Positions 1-9,290 of a stretch of 64,000 nt of DNA are shown here, piece after piece. Within the stretch, counting starts at the first letter, position 1. Every line of letters starts with the position of its first letter. Origin of the DNA: Sphingobacterium allocomposti (GTDB taxonomy: Bacteria; Bacteroidota; Bacteroidia; Sphingobacteriales; Sphingobacteriaceae); contig NZ_VNHX01000005.1 in the NCBI RefSeq assembly GCF_008124885.1, forward strand, positions 62,001-126,000. Direction: 5' to 3'. Under the pieces are notes generated by a model. That model made no database searches. It was given only the letters and a program-made list of their open reading frames with translations, and was not told the DNA's origin. Both the position numbers and the translations under genes were made by a program.

Positions 1-64
1 TTAAGCCCTCCCACACGACGAGGAGCGATACGGCGCTCCAGAAGATAATTTTGTTTTTTTTCAT
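1..64 (-). CDS. Partial N-terminus of a DoxX-like membrane protein
   Basis: A minus-strand reading frame starts with ATG at 64-62 and stays open to the left edge, so only about 21 residues are visible (MKKNKIIFWSAVSLLVVWEG and one Leu). A short lysine-rich start followed by a hydrophobic segment ending in WEGL is the look of small DoxX/DoxD-like quinone-linked membrane proteins common in Bacteroidota, but the piece is too short to prove it. It is divergent from the AraC-type regulator at 296, which would be its natural regulator. Start choice rests on the ATG being the first Met before the hydrophobic stretch. The family name is inference; the presence of a gene is fairly secure. Confidence 0.5.
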   Translation of the reverse strand, partial: MKKNKIIFWSAVSLLVVWEGL

Positions 65-262
65 GTTATTTTAAGTTTGTTTAACAATTACTCATTCTGC
101 GTTATAAGCTATTCTACGTGTAGTCGGAGGCCCGACCTTTTTCGGGGGCTGGCGTCGACGTTCCGGTAGCTTTCCACTTCCTGACAAGACAAAGATCCTA
201 TAGATTCCGCGATTTTAGATGTTGTAAAAACGACAACTTCAAGGGTGAATCGCGACAAACTT

Positions 263-297
263 ATGTGTATCTTTATTTACCAATAAAAGATACACAT
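263..297. promoter_or_regulatory. Long inverted repeat overlapping the AraC-gene start codon
   Basis: The arms ATGTGTATC (263-271) and GATACACAT (289-297) are perfect inverted copies. The inner bases (TTTATT / AATAAAA) continue the symmetry with one slipped base, around a TACC centre. The right arm runs into the ATG at 296, so the structure covers the ribosome-binding region of the regulator. Both strands of the palindrome also contain a TATCTTT string that resembles the Bacteroidota -7 element. It is the best candidate operator for autoregulation and for control of the divergent DoxX-like gene; a role as an mRNA hairpin over the start codon is equally possible. Confidence 0.55.
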
Positions 298-1273
298 GCA
301 AATCGCCATTTTCGTTCCTCAGCACGGGGCTATAGAGGGTATTACACCCGCCTTTAGAGCATTTCAGACTGCCAACGAATTTCTTACTGTCTTCGGTAAG
401 AAAGCCATTTTTGACGTGAAATATGTTGGCCTCAAGGAGCATGTCTCTGCCAACGGTGGCGAATATACCGTCAGGACACATGAACTTCTTGCCCGTGTAA
501 CCAAAACGGATGTAGTAATTATTCCGCCGATTTTTGGAGACATAGACGCCGGCATCCGCGCTAATGCCGAGGCCATTCCTTACCTGAAAGGCCTTTACCA
601 GAAGGGCGCCAGCCTCGCCAGCCTTTGTATAGGGGCCTTTCTGTTAGCGGAAACCGGCCTATTATGCGGAAAAAAATGCTCCACACATTGGGCATATGTT
701 GGTGCTTTCAGAGAACGATATCCCGAGATCGAAGTAGAAGACGGAGCCATCATAACAGAACATGACAACATATACAGCAGCGGCGGAGCAAACAGCCTGT
801 GGAATCTAATCTTGTATCTAATAGAAAAGTTTGCAGATCGAGAAACAGCGGTTCTGATTTCCAAGTACTTTGCGCTGGACATCAGCAGAGACAGTCAGGC
901 GCAGTTTGCTATTTTCAGAGGACAAAGAAACCACGGCGACACCGAGATCCAGAAAGTGCAGGATTATATCGAGCGGCACTATGGCAGCAAAATTATTGTC
1001 GACGATCTTTCCAGGCTCATCAACACCGGCCGCCGGACGTTTGAGAGAAGATTCAAAGATGCGACGAACAACACGCCTATCGAGTATCTGCAGCGTGTTC
1101 GCATAGAAGCTGCCAAGAAGTTTTTTGAGGCGTCCAGGAAGAACGTGTCCGAAGTAATGTACGATGTGGGCTATACTGATACCAAAGCCTTTCGCGACAC
1201 GTTTAGAAAAATAACGGGGCTAACGCCCATAGAATACAGAAATCGCTTTGCCCATGTTGCAAGCCCTATGTAA
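296..1273 (+). CDS. GlxA-type AraC family transcriptional regulator with DJ-1/PfpI domain
   Basis: A 325-residue cytoplasmic regulator. Residues about 1-170 form a DJ-1/PfpI-like domain with the nucleophile-elbow pattern SLCIGAFLLAETG (Cys111), and residues about 225-320 hold the paired AraC helix-turn-helix motifs (DDLSRLINTGRRTFERRF and a second helix pair ending in KITGLTPIEYRNRF). This layout is the GlxA/FtrA class, whose N-terminal domain is thought to sense a small molecule rather than to be an enzyme. The start at 296 is the first Met of the DJ-1 fold (MQIAIFVPQ). It is divergent from a DoxX-like gene and its start codon lies inside an inverted repeat. Ligand unknown. Confidence 0.9.
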   Translation: MQIAIFVPQHGAIEGITPAFRAFQTANEFLTVFGKKAIFDVKYVGLKEHVSANGGEYTVRTHELLARVTKTDVVIIPPIFGDIDAGIRANAEAIPYLKGLYQKGASLASLCIGAFLLAETGLLCGKKCSTHWAYVGAFRERYPEIEVEDGAIITEHDNIYSSGGANSLWNLILYLIEKFADRETAVLISKYFALDISRDSQAQFAIFRGQRNHGDTEIQKVQDYIERHYGSKIIVDDLSRLINTGRRTFERRFKDATNNTPIEYLQRVRIEAAKKFFEASRKNVSEVMYDVGYTDTKAFRDTFRKITGLTPIEYRNRFAHVASPM

Positions 1274-1276
1274 GCA

Positions 1277-1504
1277 GAGGCTGTCCAAAACGGAAGCAAA
1301 ACCCGAAAATGCGTCATCGTACGGAGCAAATCGATGAAGCTATGGAACGCAGAGAGCCCATGAATGATTTGACGGCGATGTCAAACGAATAACCTGCATT
1401 CATTTGACATCGCCGTCACTGGCTCACTTCGCAGCGGCTTTCGGCGATCACCTTCGTTCCTCCGGATGGCTACGACGGCGATGTCAGGCTTTTGGACAGC
1501 CCCT
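1277..1504. repeat. MITE-like element with terminal and internal inverted repeats
   Basis: The intergenic DNA after the AraC gene is bounded by GGCTGTCCAAAA (1279-1290) and its inverse TTTTGGACAGCC (1490-1501). Inside, TGACGGCGATGTCAAA (1370-1385) is mirrored perfectly by TTTGACATCGCCGTCA (1403-1418), forming a 16-bp stem, and the core GACGGCGATGTCA occurs a third time at 1474-1486. No coding frame is convincing. Short length, terminal inverted repeats and internal repeats fit a non-autonomous miniature transposable element. The stem could also stop transcription from either flanking gene. No target-site duplication was identified with certainty. Confidence 0.55.
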
Positions 1505-1546
1505 ACTATGGGAAAGCGTTACGCTTTACTGCACACGTTCAGCTTC

Positions 1547-2398
1547 TCAGGGCATACGCACCTTAGCCATAACCGGCATATGATCCGAGGGGAAGCGCAT
1601 GTTTAATGCGTCTACGAGTACACCATACTTCTCCACGCCGATGCCCTGCGTAACAAAAATATAATCTATCCGCTTTTTTAACGGAGCATGCCAATTGAAA
1701 GCGTTGGTCGTCCCGACTGGACCATAAGGCGGCTGTTCCGTCGCTTCATAAGCGTCCAGCAGATGGTTCTTTATCGTGACTATCGGGGCCGCCTCAGGAG
1801 TTGCATTGAAATCGCCGGTCGCGATAACAGGCAGCTGTCCGGCTATTTCCTTGATTTTCCTTACGAGCAGCTTGGCCGACTCTTCCCGCGCTATCTTCCC
1901 TTGATGATCAAAATGCGAGTTGAACACAAAGAACTGCTTTCCGCTCTGCTTTATGCGCAATTTGACCCATGAGCAGATCCGGTTACAACAGGTCGCGTCC
2001 CAGCCGAGCCCAGGGATATGAGGTGTTTCGCTATACCAAAAATCTCCTTTATCTAACAATTCGAACTTGTCCGTGTTAAAAAAGATCGCCGAATGCTCTC
2101 CCTCCTGTTTGCCGTCATCCCTACCGACGCCGACATATCGAAGGTTCTTGATTTCGCCTATGTCCTGCAGCTGGTGCAGGAATCCCTCTTGCGTACCGAC
2201 AATATCGATGTCATGAAACACAAGTAAGCTTTTAACCATCTCTTTGCGGTAGGGCCAGGCATTGAGACTATCTTTCGGTGTGTCCATACGAAGATTAAAG
2301 GAAGCCACCCTGAACCCGTCCACGCCCGCCTCCTGTGCAAACGCCGCTAAGGAGAAAGCACAAAGGAGGCATTGTATAATACTGAATAGTTTCTTCAT
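1547..2398 (-). CDS. Secreted endonuclease/exonuclease/phosphatase (EEP) family protein
   Basis: A 283-residue protein with a signal peptide (MKKLFSIIQ... cleaved near AFAQ). The EEP fold motifs are present in order: SFNLR, VGTQEG with the metal-binding Glu, FNSHFDH, GDFNATPEA, RIDYIF and SDHMPV with the catalytic His. The family cleaves phosphoester or phosphodiester bonds in a metal-dependent way in substrates such as nucleic acids, inositol phosphates or phospholipids. It starts 18 bases after the SusD stop and is the last gene and the only enzyme of the sigma-FecR-SusC-SusD locus, so it probably acts in the periplasm or at the surface on the imported ligand. Exact substrate cannot be told. 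Confidence 0.85.
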   Translation of the reverse strand: MKKLFSIIQCLLCAFSLAAFAQEAGVDGFRVASFNLRMDTPKDSLNAWPYRKEMVKSLLVFHDIDIVGTQEGFLHQLQDIGEIKNLRYVGVGRDDGKQEGEHSAIFFNTDKFELLDKGDFWYSETPHIPGLGWDATCCNRICSWVKLRIKQSGKQFFVFNSHFDHQGKIAREESAKLLVRKIKEIAGQLPVIATGDFNATPEAAPIVTIKNHLLDAYEATEQPPYGPVGTTNAFNWHAPLKKRIDYIFVTQGIGVEKYGVLVDALNMRFPSDHMPVMAKVRMP

Positions 2399-2416
2399 AA
2401 TTTGCTTATTTTCTGC

Positions 2417-4180
2417 TTATTTCCAACCGTCGTTCTGCCCTAAATTTGGATTTCGCTCAATATCTGCCAAAGGTATGGGATATAGATATTTTCGGTCGGC
2501 CCACTCGCGTTGTCCCGGATTCCAGATAACTTCTCCGGATGTGCCGTTCGATAGTTGCAGCTGCCCCGCTGCATTGGAAGGAGTCACATTTACAAAAGCT
2601 ATTCCCGGCGTAGAGGATGTAGGACGCTGACCCTGATAGAAATAGACGTCGTTAACGCCATCGCCGTTCAGATCGTGCTCCCCTAACGCGGGAACATACA
2701 TGCCATTCATGCGTGCCGACTGTAGCAGGTCGCCGAGCCTCCAGCGAATTAGATCATCCGTGCGCAGCCCTTCGAAAATCATCTCTACAGCACGCTCCCG
2801 AAGTACCTCAAGCAGAATAGGATCCGTAAACCTACCTTTATAATAAGTAAGCAGGTAGGGATCTGCGGTTACAGGCAAAACCGATGCAGAAGCTGCTGGG
2901 ATACCGGCACGTTCACGGAGTGCGCCAATTGTATTTTTCCATTCGGTATCCGTCATTTCCTTTAGCTCTGCCAAAGCCTCGGCTTTATTAAGCAGCACCT
3001 CAGCCCACCGCATGATGATGTGGGCGTTATCGTTCCGGCTTTCATCGTCATATGGAAAACGCTCATCGTAGCACCACTTTATTGGCTGATATCCCGTGTA
3101 CGTCTGCGAGAAGTTGGGTGGAGCGATGACCGGAACACCGTTTTCCGTACGGTGATAATTACCGGAACGGATGGTCTGCCTGAGTCGTAAATCCCTATTT
3201 TCCACCTCTTCCGCAAAAGGCGTTGTCTGATGATCCGGAGCATCCGTGAATCTTGAACCGTCCAGATTCAGATACATCTTCACAAAATCTCTCGTTAAAC
3301 TCGGCCGATTACCGTAGGTAGGACTGATAAACCTTCTGTTTGCTGAGCTAAAAACCTGCAATCCAGCATCTAATGCCACGGCCAAGATTGTCTCATCGGC
3401 ATAAGGCACTTTTGCTATGAAAAGTTCGCGATATGAATTTTCCAAATTCGCTGCCCGGTGCAGGGTGAAGCCATTGATCTGATTGGCCGTATTGATCACT
3501 TCCCGGTACCACCGATCGGCAGAACCCGTTTGTTGATATCCGGTATGATATTTACGCACGGATGCTTCGTACAAACAGATGCGCGTTTTGTAGGCCCGCG
3601 CGACGTTCTTCGTAATGCGTGTTGAGGTGGCGTCAGATTCGAGAGCTATATTTTCAATAGCATAATCCAGATCGGACAGCACTTTCTCCATCACCTCGAA
3701 TCTACTGTCCCTGCCGGCGTACAACACGTCGTCGTTATCAATCGCTATTGTGTTTTCTATCCATGGCACATCGCCAAATCTTTTTACCTTATCGAAATAA
3801 AATAGGGCGCGAAAGAAGCGGGCAAGGCCAATAAAATGTTCTTTGTTCTGAACGGGGCTATTTTCTGCGTTCTCTATAAAATAGTTGATGTTGCGAAGGT
3901 CCTCCCAGTTCCACCCGCTGCTTGTAATCGGGCTTAGTGCGTTGGGGGCTAACAAGGCATCAACGCCGTTACGCGCAACGAAATCGGATACGTCGTCCCG
4001 CTGAAAGACGCCGACATCTGTACCAGGTAGTATATCGTAAAAGGAATTGGCATATAGCTGCATACCAGCTTCTGACCCAAATATGGCCTGGTTTGAAGCC
4101 GTGTCGACCGGTGCCTCGTCAAGTTCGCAGGAGACAACAGCCATGGCCAGCAGTACGTAAAGATATCTTAATTTTTTCAT
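2417..4180 (-). CDS. SusD/RagB-type surface lipoprotein
   Basis: A nutrient-binding outer-membrane lipoprotein of 587 residues that caps the SusC channel encoded just upstream. The start at 4180 (MKKLRYLYVLLAMAVVSCEL) is preferred because it gives a clean lipoprotein signal with Cys18; an upstream in-frame Met at 4252 would add 24 non-signal residues. The following sequence shows the TPR-like SusD pattern, including the C-terminal stretch ELKEMTDTEWKNTIGALRERAG, LRERAVEMIFEGLR and the final YPIPLADIERNPNLGQNDGW. No glycan-specific residue can be read off. Cotranscribed with SusC (96-base gap) and the EEP enzyme. Confidence 0.93.
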   Translation of the reverse strand: MKKLRYLYVLLAMAVVSCELDEAPVDTASNQAIFGSEAGMQLYANSFYDILPGTDVGVFQRDDVSDFVARNGVDALLAPNALSPITSSGWNWEDLRNINYFIENAENSPVQNKEHFIGLARFFRALFYFDKVKRFGDVPWIENTIAIDNDDVLYAGRDSRFEVMEKVLSDLDYAIENIALESDATSTRITKNVARAYKTRICLYEASVRKYHTGYQQTGSADRWYREVINTANQINGFTLHRAANLENSYRELFIAKVPYADETILAVALDAGLQVFSSANRRFISPTYGNRPSLTRDFVKMYLNLDGSRFTDAPDHQTTPFAEEVENRDLRLRQTIRSGNYHRTENGVPVIAPPNFSQTYTGYQPIKWCYDERFPYDDESRNDNAHIIMRWAEVLLNKAEALAELKEMTDTEWKNTIGALRERAGIPAASASVLPVTADPYLLTYYKGRFTDPILLEVLRERAVEMIFEGLRTDDLIRWRLGDLLQSARMNGMYVPALGEHDLNGDGVNDVYFYQGQRPTSSTPGIAFVNVTPSNAAGQLQLSNGTSGEVIWNPGQREWADRKYLYPIPLADIERNPNLGQNDGWK

Positions 4181-4276
4181 CTGTATAATTTTACTTAATC
4201 GGAGATGAAGCATGCATAAATCGCTCTTGTCCTTTTGGTTACGACAATTCATGCAGGTTCACTGTAATTTGCATTT

Positions 4277-7200
4277 TTAAAAACCTACCATAAGACCAAA
4301 AGATACTGCTTTAAGCATCGGATAGTTATAGCCGTCGCCACTCGTACCGCCGCTTAAATCTCTATCTGATCCGTAAATATTGGTCACATCCGTATCTTTT
4401 GTCCACTTATACATGGGCGACCATGTCCAGATATTCTCAGCAGACATATATAGTCTCACGGTCGATGCCTGAATTTTCGACGTCACGGTTTGTGGCAGGG
4501 AATAACCTACCTGTAGATTTCGCAGCCGGATAAACGATGCATCCTGCAGAAATCGGTCATTGGGAACATTAAGCGCCCTGCCTGATCCTTGCGCGATGTA
4601 GCCTACGAGCCGCGGCAGGTATGCGTCGAAATTACCCAGCTCCTCTCTGTACATGTTATTTTCATGCCATCTCGGATAAGCATTGTACGGCCGGTTATAT
4701 TGTCCCCAAAAACGAGACTCGGGAGACGGATACCAGCCCTGTTTTAACACTCCCTGGAAAAATGCAGACACAAAAATCCCGTTCCAATCACCTCCTAGAT
4801 TAACCCCAAACGTATACCGGGAGGTAGAGTTTCCTATAATCGTCTTGTCTCCCGAATTATCTGCCTGATTTAGTCCTTGATAGATAACGCCATCCCCGTC
4901 CAGATCTTTGAATTTTAAGTCTCCAGGATAATTCCGCCGGGTATTGGTGTTAGGAATGTTGGTTTGGGAGGCTGAATTTTGGATTTCCTCTTCCGACCTG
5001 AAAAGCCCTTCAACCCTGTAACCCCAGATTTCTCCTATACGCTGCCCGACATAGTAATCTGTCAGCAACTTATCTTGGTTATTATATTTTGTAATTTCAG
5101 CTGTATAATCTGCTAAAACAAAGCGGATATCGTAATTAAACGGTTTGTCCTTTAGTCGGAAGTTATCTTTCCAGGTCGTGTTGATTTCCCATCCCCTTGT
5201 TTCTAAATCCGCATAGTTCCCTTTGGGAACAGCCGTCCCAAACACAGCCGGCAGCGTTGGCCCTAACGTGTACATATCGGTAGTGAAACGCTTGTAATAG
5301 TCGCCCACAAACTGCAGTCTGTTATTAAACAGGCTAAATTCCAGCCCGAAGTTCATCGTTGCCGATTTCTCCCAGGTTAATCCTGCCGGAACAACGTTAG
5401 GCTGGTTGGTTCTTTGAGGTCGGGATCCCGCAATAATCCGGCCCGACTGCGATATGGAAAAGTTCTCCATAAATGTGTATGGGTCAATATTCCCGTTGCC
5501 CAGCAACCCGTAGGATGCCCGAACCTTCGCGTTAGAGACATAAGCGGGCGCAATCTTCCAGAAAGGTTCTTCTGAGATCCGCCATCCTGCAGATGCCGAA
5601 GGGAAAAATGCCCACTGTTGATCGGAAGGGAACTTCGACGAACCGTCATATCTGCCATTCACTTCCAGCAGATACCGCTCTTTGAAATCATAATTCATCC
5701 GGAAGAATCCGCCGGCGATAGCCCACTTCTGCAAGCCTCCGGTAGTAACTATGCTTTGTCCGAGGGCCAAGTTGATATCTTGCGCATCCGGATAAACGAT
5801 TCCGTTTCTTCTCGCGGTCAAATTGCTATACCGGGATTGCTCGTAATTATAACCCAATAAAAACGAGAAGTTGTGGGCATCTTCGATGGACACCTTGTAA
5901 TCGGCATAAATATTTGTTGCCAGATAAGCTGTTGTTCTCCTCCTTTCTTCGAGGTCGTTTGTGTTGGTCCCCGTATATCCGATGACACCTTCGAAACGGC
6001 TGTAAGGCACCTGCACACGATTTTGTTGCGATGCTATATCGGTTGTTTGGAAGGTAAAGTCGCCCCGCAGATTAAGTCGATTATCCATGAAGCTTGCTAC
6101 CGCGCCTGTTCTATTCTTCAGAAACCGATGTCCACTGCTGATACCGTTCCTGCCGATATAATGATCACCTACGGTATAGGCGGCAGAAAAAGACAATGTA
6201 CCGTCGGGGTTTAAGAGAGGGGCCAGCGGATGTCCCTCGTCGGCGATATTCCTCCAAATACCGCTTCCCTCGCCGACGTTGATCGGCTGGTAATACGCCA
6301 TATTTGAATACTCTGTATTGTTGTCAACTTTCAGCCATGACGTTAGATTGACAGCGCCTTTGGCTCTGAGGTTGTACATGCTGTAATTGTCACTATTATA
6401 GCGGAATAGGCCGTCCTGTCCGTTATATCGTCCGCTGAGGTAGTAAACCACTTTATCGGTTCCACCCGACACGGCGATGTTATGATCGTGGGCCATAAAG
6501 TTGTTTTTATACAGCTCTCTGTACCAATCGGTGCTATAGAAATACATATATTCGCCGGTAGTTGGGTTTACTTCTACTCTCGGCAACGAGGGATCCTCCC
6601 AGCGCCTTTTTATTTCTGCTAGGTACGCAGGCGAAAAAGGCAGGGTCTTATTGACGGCTGTAGGCGTGCTTCCGCTATCGTTCCACCTGGACCAGGCGTC
6701 GCTGAAGCCCTGCGCCCACGGATAGGACTCGGTGATATTGTCCGGCACGGTTGTCGGCGACTTCCACGACATGTTCGCGTTATAGGTGATGGAAGTCCGT
6801 CCTTCCTTAGCAGACTTGGTCGTGATGAGCACCACTCCGAATGCCGCCCGTGCCCCGTAAATTGAAGCGGACGCCGCGTCTTTTAACACAGATATATTTT
6901 CGATATCGTTAGGATTGAGCATGCGCGGATCGCCCTCAACTCCATCAATAAGTACCAAGGCGTTCCCTCCCTGACCAATAGACGTTGTACCACGAACATT
7001 GAAGGCCGGCGACTGTGTGGGCTTCCCATCTAGCATCTGTATATTTAGGTTCGGAACGGCGCCGACCAGTCCTTGAGCTATATTAGTGATCGGCCTGTTT
7101 TCAAAGACTTCCGGCCCCACCTGGTCAACTGCGCCTGTGAGGTTCACTTTCTTCTGTTGACCATATCCGACGACGACCACCTCGTCCATATTCTGTATAG

Positions 7201-7864
7201 ATTCCGTTAGCCGGACTTCCACATTACGGTTGCCGCTTATACGGACTTCCTGCGTGTTATAGCCCAGGATAGAGAGTACGAGCACAGGATCCGATGATAC
7301 TAATGCGAGTTCGAAACGTCCGTTAGCGTCCGTAGCTGTACCGTTGGTTGTCCCTTTTTCACTGACCGTTACGTTTGCCAATGCCTGTCCCTGGGCATCC
7401 ATCACGGTGCCTGATACAGAACGTTGCTGAACGACATTTGTCCGGCTGGGTTCTGGATTTTGCCTCTGCGTGATCGCAGTTGCCCTGGCCGCGCTAAGAA
7501 TGATGTTCTTGTCGACTATTTTGTAATCTAATTTTTGCTCGGCCAATACATACTTCAACGCCAGTTCTACCGTCGCATTTTTTAGGTCGACGCTGACCCT
7601 GTTTCTATTTGCGACCAGAGATTCGGAGTAAAAGATATTATAACCGCTTTGACGCTGTATATCTTTGAGTACTGTACTCAATTTCGCGTTTTTCTTTTCC
7701 AATGTTATACGTTGTGCAAACGTAAATGCATTGACTTGTATAGTGGCGGCCAGCAGGAGTGGTATCGCCAATGACAGCTTCATAGATGTAGAAATTGGAA
7801 TAGGGGTAGTCTTTTCCTTTTTTGCAAAAGGATATCCTACCAGATTTTTTTCGTTACTTTGCAT
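4277..7864 (-). CDS. SusC/RagA-type TonB-dependent receptor with STN signalling domain
   Basis: A 1195-residue outer-membrane import channel. After a signal sequence (residues about 28-50), residues about 54-110 form an STN domain (KLSTVLKDIQRQSGYNIFYS), which in TonB-dependent transducers contacts a FecR-type anti-sigma factor. Then come a carboxypeptidase-regulatory-like domain (about 148-232), the plug with VVVGYGQQKKVNLTGAV and the SusC-specific VLKDAASASIYGARAAFGV, and a beta-barrel that ends in FGLMVGF. The FecR and ECF sigma genes lie directly upstream on the same strand, so substrate sensing through the STN domain is expected to induce this locus. Substrate unknown; the neighbouring enzyme suggests a phosphoester-containing compound (inference). 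Confidence 0.95.
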   Translation of the reverse strand: MQSNEKNLVGYPFAKKEKTTPIPISTSMKLSLAIPLLLAATIQVNAFTFAQRITLEKKNAKLSTVLKDIQRQSGYNIFYSESLVANRNRVSVDLKNATVELALKYVLAEQKLDYKIVDKNIILSAARATAITQRQNPEPSRTNVVQQRSVSGTVMDAQGQALANVTVSEKGTTNGTATDANGRFELALVSSDPVLVLSILGYNTQEVRISGNRNVEVRLTESIQNMDEVVVVGYGQQKKVNLTGAVDQVGPEVFENRPITNIAQGLVGAVPNLNIQMLDGKPTQSPAFNVRGTTSIGQGGNALVLIDGVEGDPRMLNPNDIENISVLKDAASASIYGARAAFGVVLITTKSAKEGRTSITYNANMSWKSPTTVPDNITESYPWAQGFSDAWSRWNDSGSTPTAVNKTLPFSPAYLAEIKRRWEDPSLPRVEVNPTTGEYMYFYSTDWYRELYKNNFMAHDHNIAVSGGTDKVVYYLSGRYNGQDGLFRYNSDNYSMYNLRAKGAVNLTSWLKVDNNTEYSNMAYYQPINVGEGSGIWRNIADEGHPLAPLLNPDGTLSFSAAYTVGDHYIGRNGISSGHRFLKNRTGAVASFMDNRLNLRGDFTFQTTDIASQQNRVQVPYSRFEGVIGYTGTNTNDLEERRRTTAYLATNIYADYKVSIEDAHNFSFLLGYNYEQSRYSNLTARRNGIVYPDAQDINLALGQSIVTTGGLQKWAIAGGFFRMNYDFKERYLLEVNGRYDGSSKFPSDQQWAFFPSASAGWRISEEPFWKIAPAYVSNAKVRASYGLLGNGNIDPYTFMENFSISQSGRIIAGSRPQRTNQPNVVPAGLTWEKSATMNFGLEFSLFNNRLQFVGDYYKRFTTDMYTLGPTLPAVFGTAVPKGNYADLETRGWEINTTWKDNFRLKDKPFNYDIRFVLADYTAEITKYNNQDKLLTDYYVGQRIGEIWGYRVEGLFRSEEEIQNSASQTNIPNTNTRRNYPGDLKFKDLDGDGVIYQGLNQADNSGDKTIIGNSTSRYTFGVNLGGDWNGIFVSAFFQGVLKQGWYPSPESRFWGQYNRPYNAYPRWHENNMYREELGNFDAYLPRLVGYIAQGSGRALNVPNDRFLQDASFIRLRNLQVGYSLPQTVTSKIQASTVRLYMSAENIWTWSPMYKWTKDTDVTNIYGSDRDLSGGTSGDGYNYPMLKAVSFGLMVGF

Positions 7865-7963
7865 CTGGTTGATTATTTATTTCGTTTAATGTTCAATCAC
7901 ACGTCTTTGCAAGACTAAGTTCAGGGGCGGTCGCAACGCTCCTGATCTTTATGCTTTTTTTGG

Positions 7964-9169
7964 TTAGTTTATAACATATATCCTCCTTCCTTGTCGTTCA
8001 AAATGAATCCCCCCCGCAAGGGCAATCAGGTCTAACAGTTTGTCGATATCTGCGTAGCGAGAGATGGTGCCCGAGAACCGGGTATCGATACGTTCATCTT
8101 TGTAACGTATATCTACGTCATACCATCTGGAAATATCGTCCATCACGTCGCGGATACTCGCGTTGTTAAACGAAAAGTTCCCGTCTCTCCACGCCGTGAT
8201 GTAGAGGGGGTCGACCTTTCGTTGTATATAACGGTTGTTTTCTTTATCAAATAGCACCTGATCGTTTGGCTCCAGGTATTTGTCATCAAGACCGGCCGGA
8301 CTAAACGATAATCTAACCCGTCCTTCAACCAGCGTCGTGACCACATTTTTTCCATACGCGTGAATATTAAAGACGGTCCCTAAGACTTCCAGCCGTTGTG
8401 TTCCCGTTTCTACAATAAACGGCACGCGCTTACCGTTTTTCTCCTGTTTATGCACGTCGAACAACGCCTCACCCTCCATTTGTACGAGGCGCTCGCCGTC
8501 GGCAAAAGCGATGGGATAACGCAAACTGGTAGCTGCATTAAGCCAGACCTTCGTTCCATCGGGCAGAACCAAAGCATATTCCCCGCCTTTAGGTGTCACG
8601 ATCTGGTTGTATACGAGTCGCTTTTTATCGCCCATCTTTTTGTCCAGGCGGTACGAAATTGTTCCGTCAGCACTTTTACAGATGGAGAAACCCTCCATAT
8701 GAATGACAGTATCGCCCCTTAAAGTTTCCAGATCTATAGCCGAACCGTCGTTCAACACGATCTGCGCCCGTTCCCGTCCCGGAACGACCGGAGTATCCTC
8801 CTGTTTTTCTTCTTGGACCAGGACAGAATGGTCTACGTGTCCCCTTTTGTATATCAGAAAAGCGAAAGAAAGGCATAATACGAGCGAGGCGGCGAGGGCG
8901 GCATATTTCCGAAACGGCCAGTGCCTCGCGCGCCTGACGAGATGGGGTTCTACGCGTGGGTCGCCTTTTATCCTTTCGAACATAGAGCCTTCTGTCCAGC
9001 CGTGCGAATCGTCGGACGGAGAAGTTGGCTCCTCTAGCCAGACTTCCTCCCATGCCTGCAGAAAATCCTCATCGTTCAGTAAAGACCGAATCTTTGCGAG
9101 ATCTGCATCGGATGCATCCTTTGCGTAAAACCGTTTGATAAGAAATTTGTATTCGTCGATTTTAGACAT
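7964..9169 (-). CDS. FecR family anti-sigma factor
   Basis: A 401-residue inner-membrane regulator. An N-terminal cytoplasmic part (residues 1-85) would bind the ECF sigma factor, a single membrane helix lies near residues 89-107 (ALAASLVLCLSFAFLIYK), and the periplasmic part contains the FecR domain (TPKGGEYALVLPDGTKVWLNAATSLRYP) and a C-terminal DUF4974/STN-binding region (FNNASIRDVMDDISRWYDVDI). It receives the signal from the STN domain of the SusC protein encoded next. The 121-base gap to the sigma gene and common strand suggest one regulon. All expected segments are present. Confidence 0.93.
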   Translation of the reverse strand: MSKIDEYKFLIKRFYAKDASDADLAKIRSLLNDEDFLQAWEEVWLEEPTSPSDDSHGWTEGSMFERIKGDPRVEPHLVRRARHWPFRKYAALAASLVLCLSFAFLIYKRGHVDHSVLVQEEKQEDTPVVPGRERAQIVLNDGSAIDLETLRGDTVIHMEGFSICKSADGTISYRLDKKMGDKKRLVYNQIVTPKGGEYALVLPDGTKVWLNAATSLRYPIAFADGERLVQMEGEALFDVHKQEKNGKRVPFIVETGTQRLEVLGTVFNIHAYGKNVVTTLVEGRVRLSFSPAGLDDKYLEPNDQVLFDKENNRYIQRKVDPLYITAWRDGNFSFNNASIRDVMDDISRWYDVDIRYKDERIDTRFSGTISRYADIDKLLDLIALAGGIHFERQGRRIYVIN

Positions 9170-9290
9170 TCTTTATCTGTGCTTCTATTATCATTATCGC
9201 ACCGCACAGAAAAATGTACCAATGGAAAACTGACTTTTTTTAAAATAATTTTCGGAGCCGGCGCAAAGGTCCGGGAAGGTAACAAGCAAC

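Noticed and set aside
4181..4252. Upstream start for the SusD protein at 2417
   Set aside because: It would put 24 polar residues before the lipoprotein signal; the Met at 4180 gives a standard signal.
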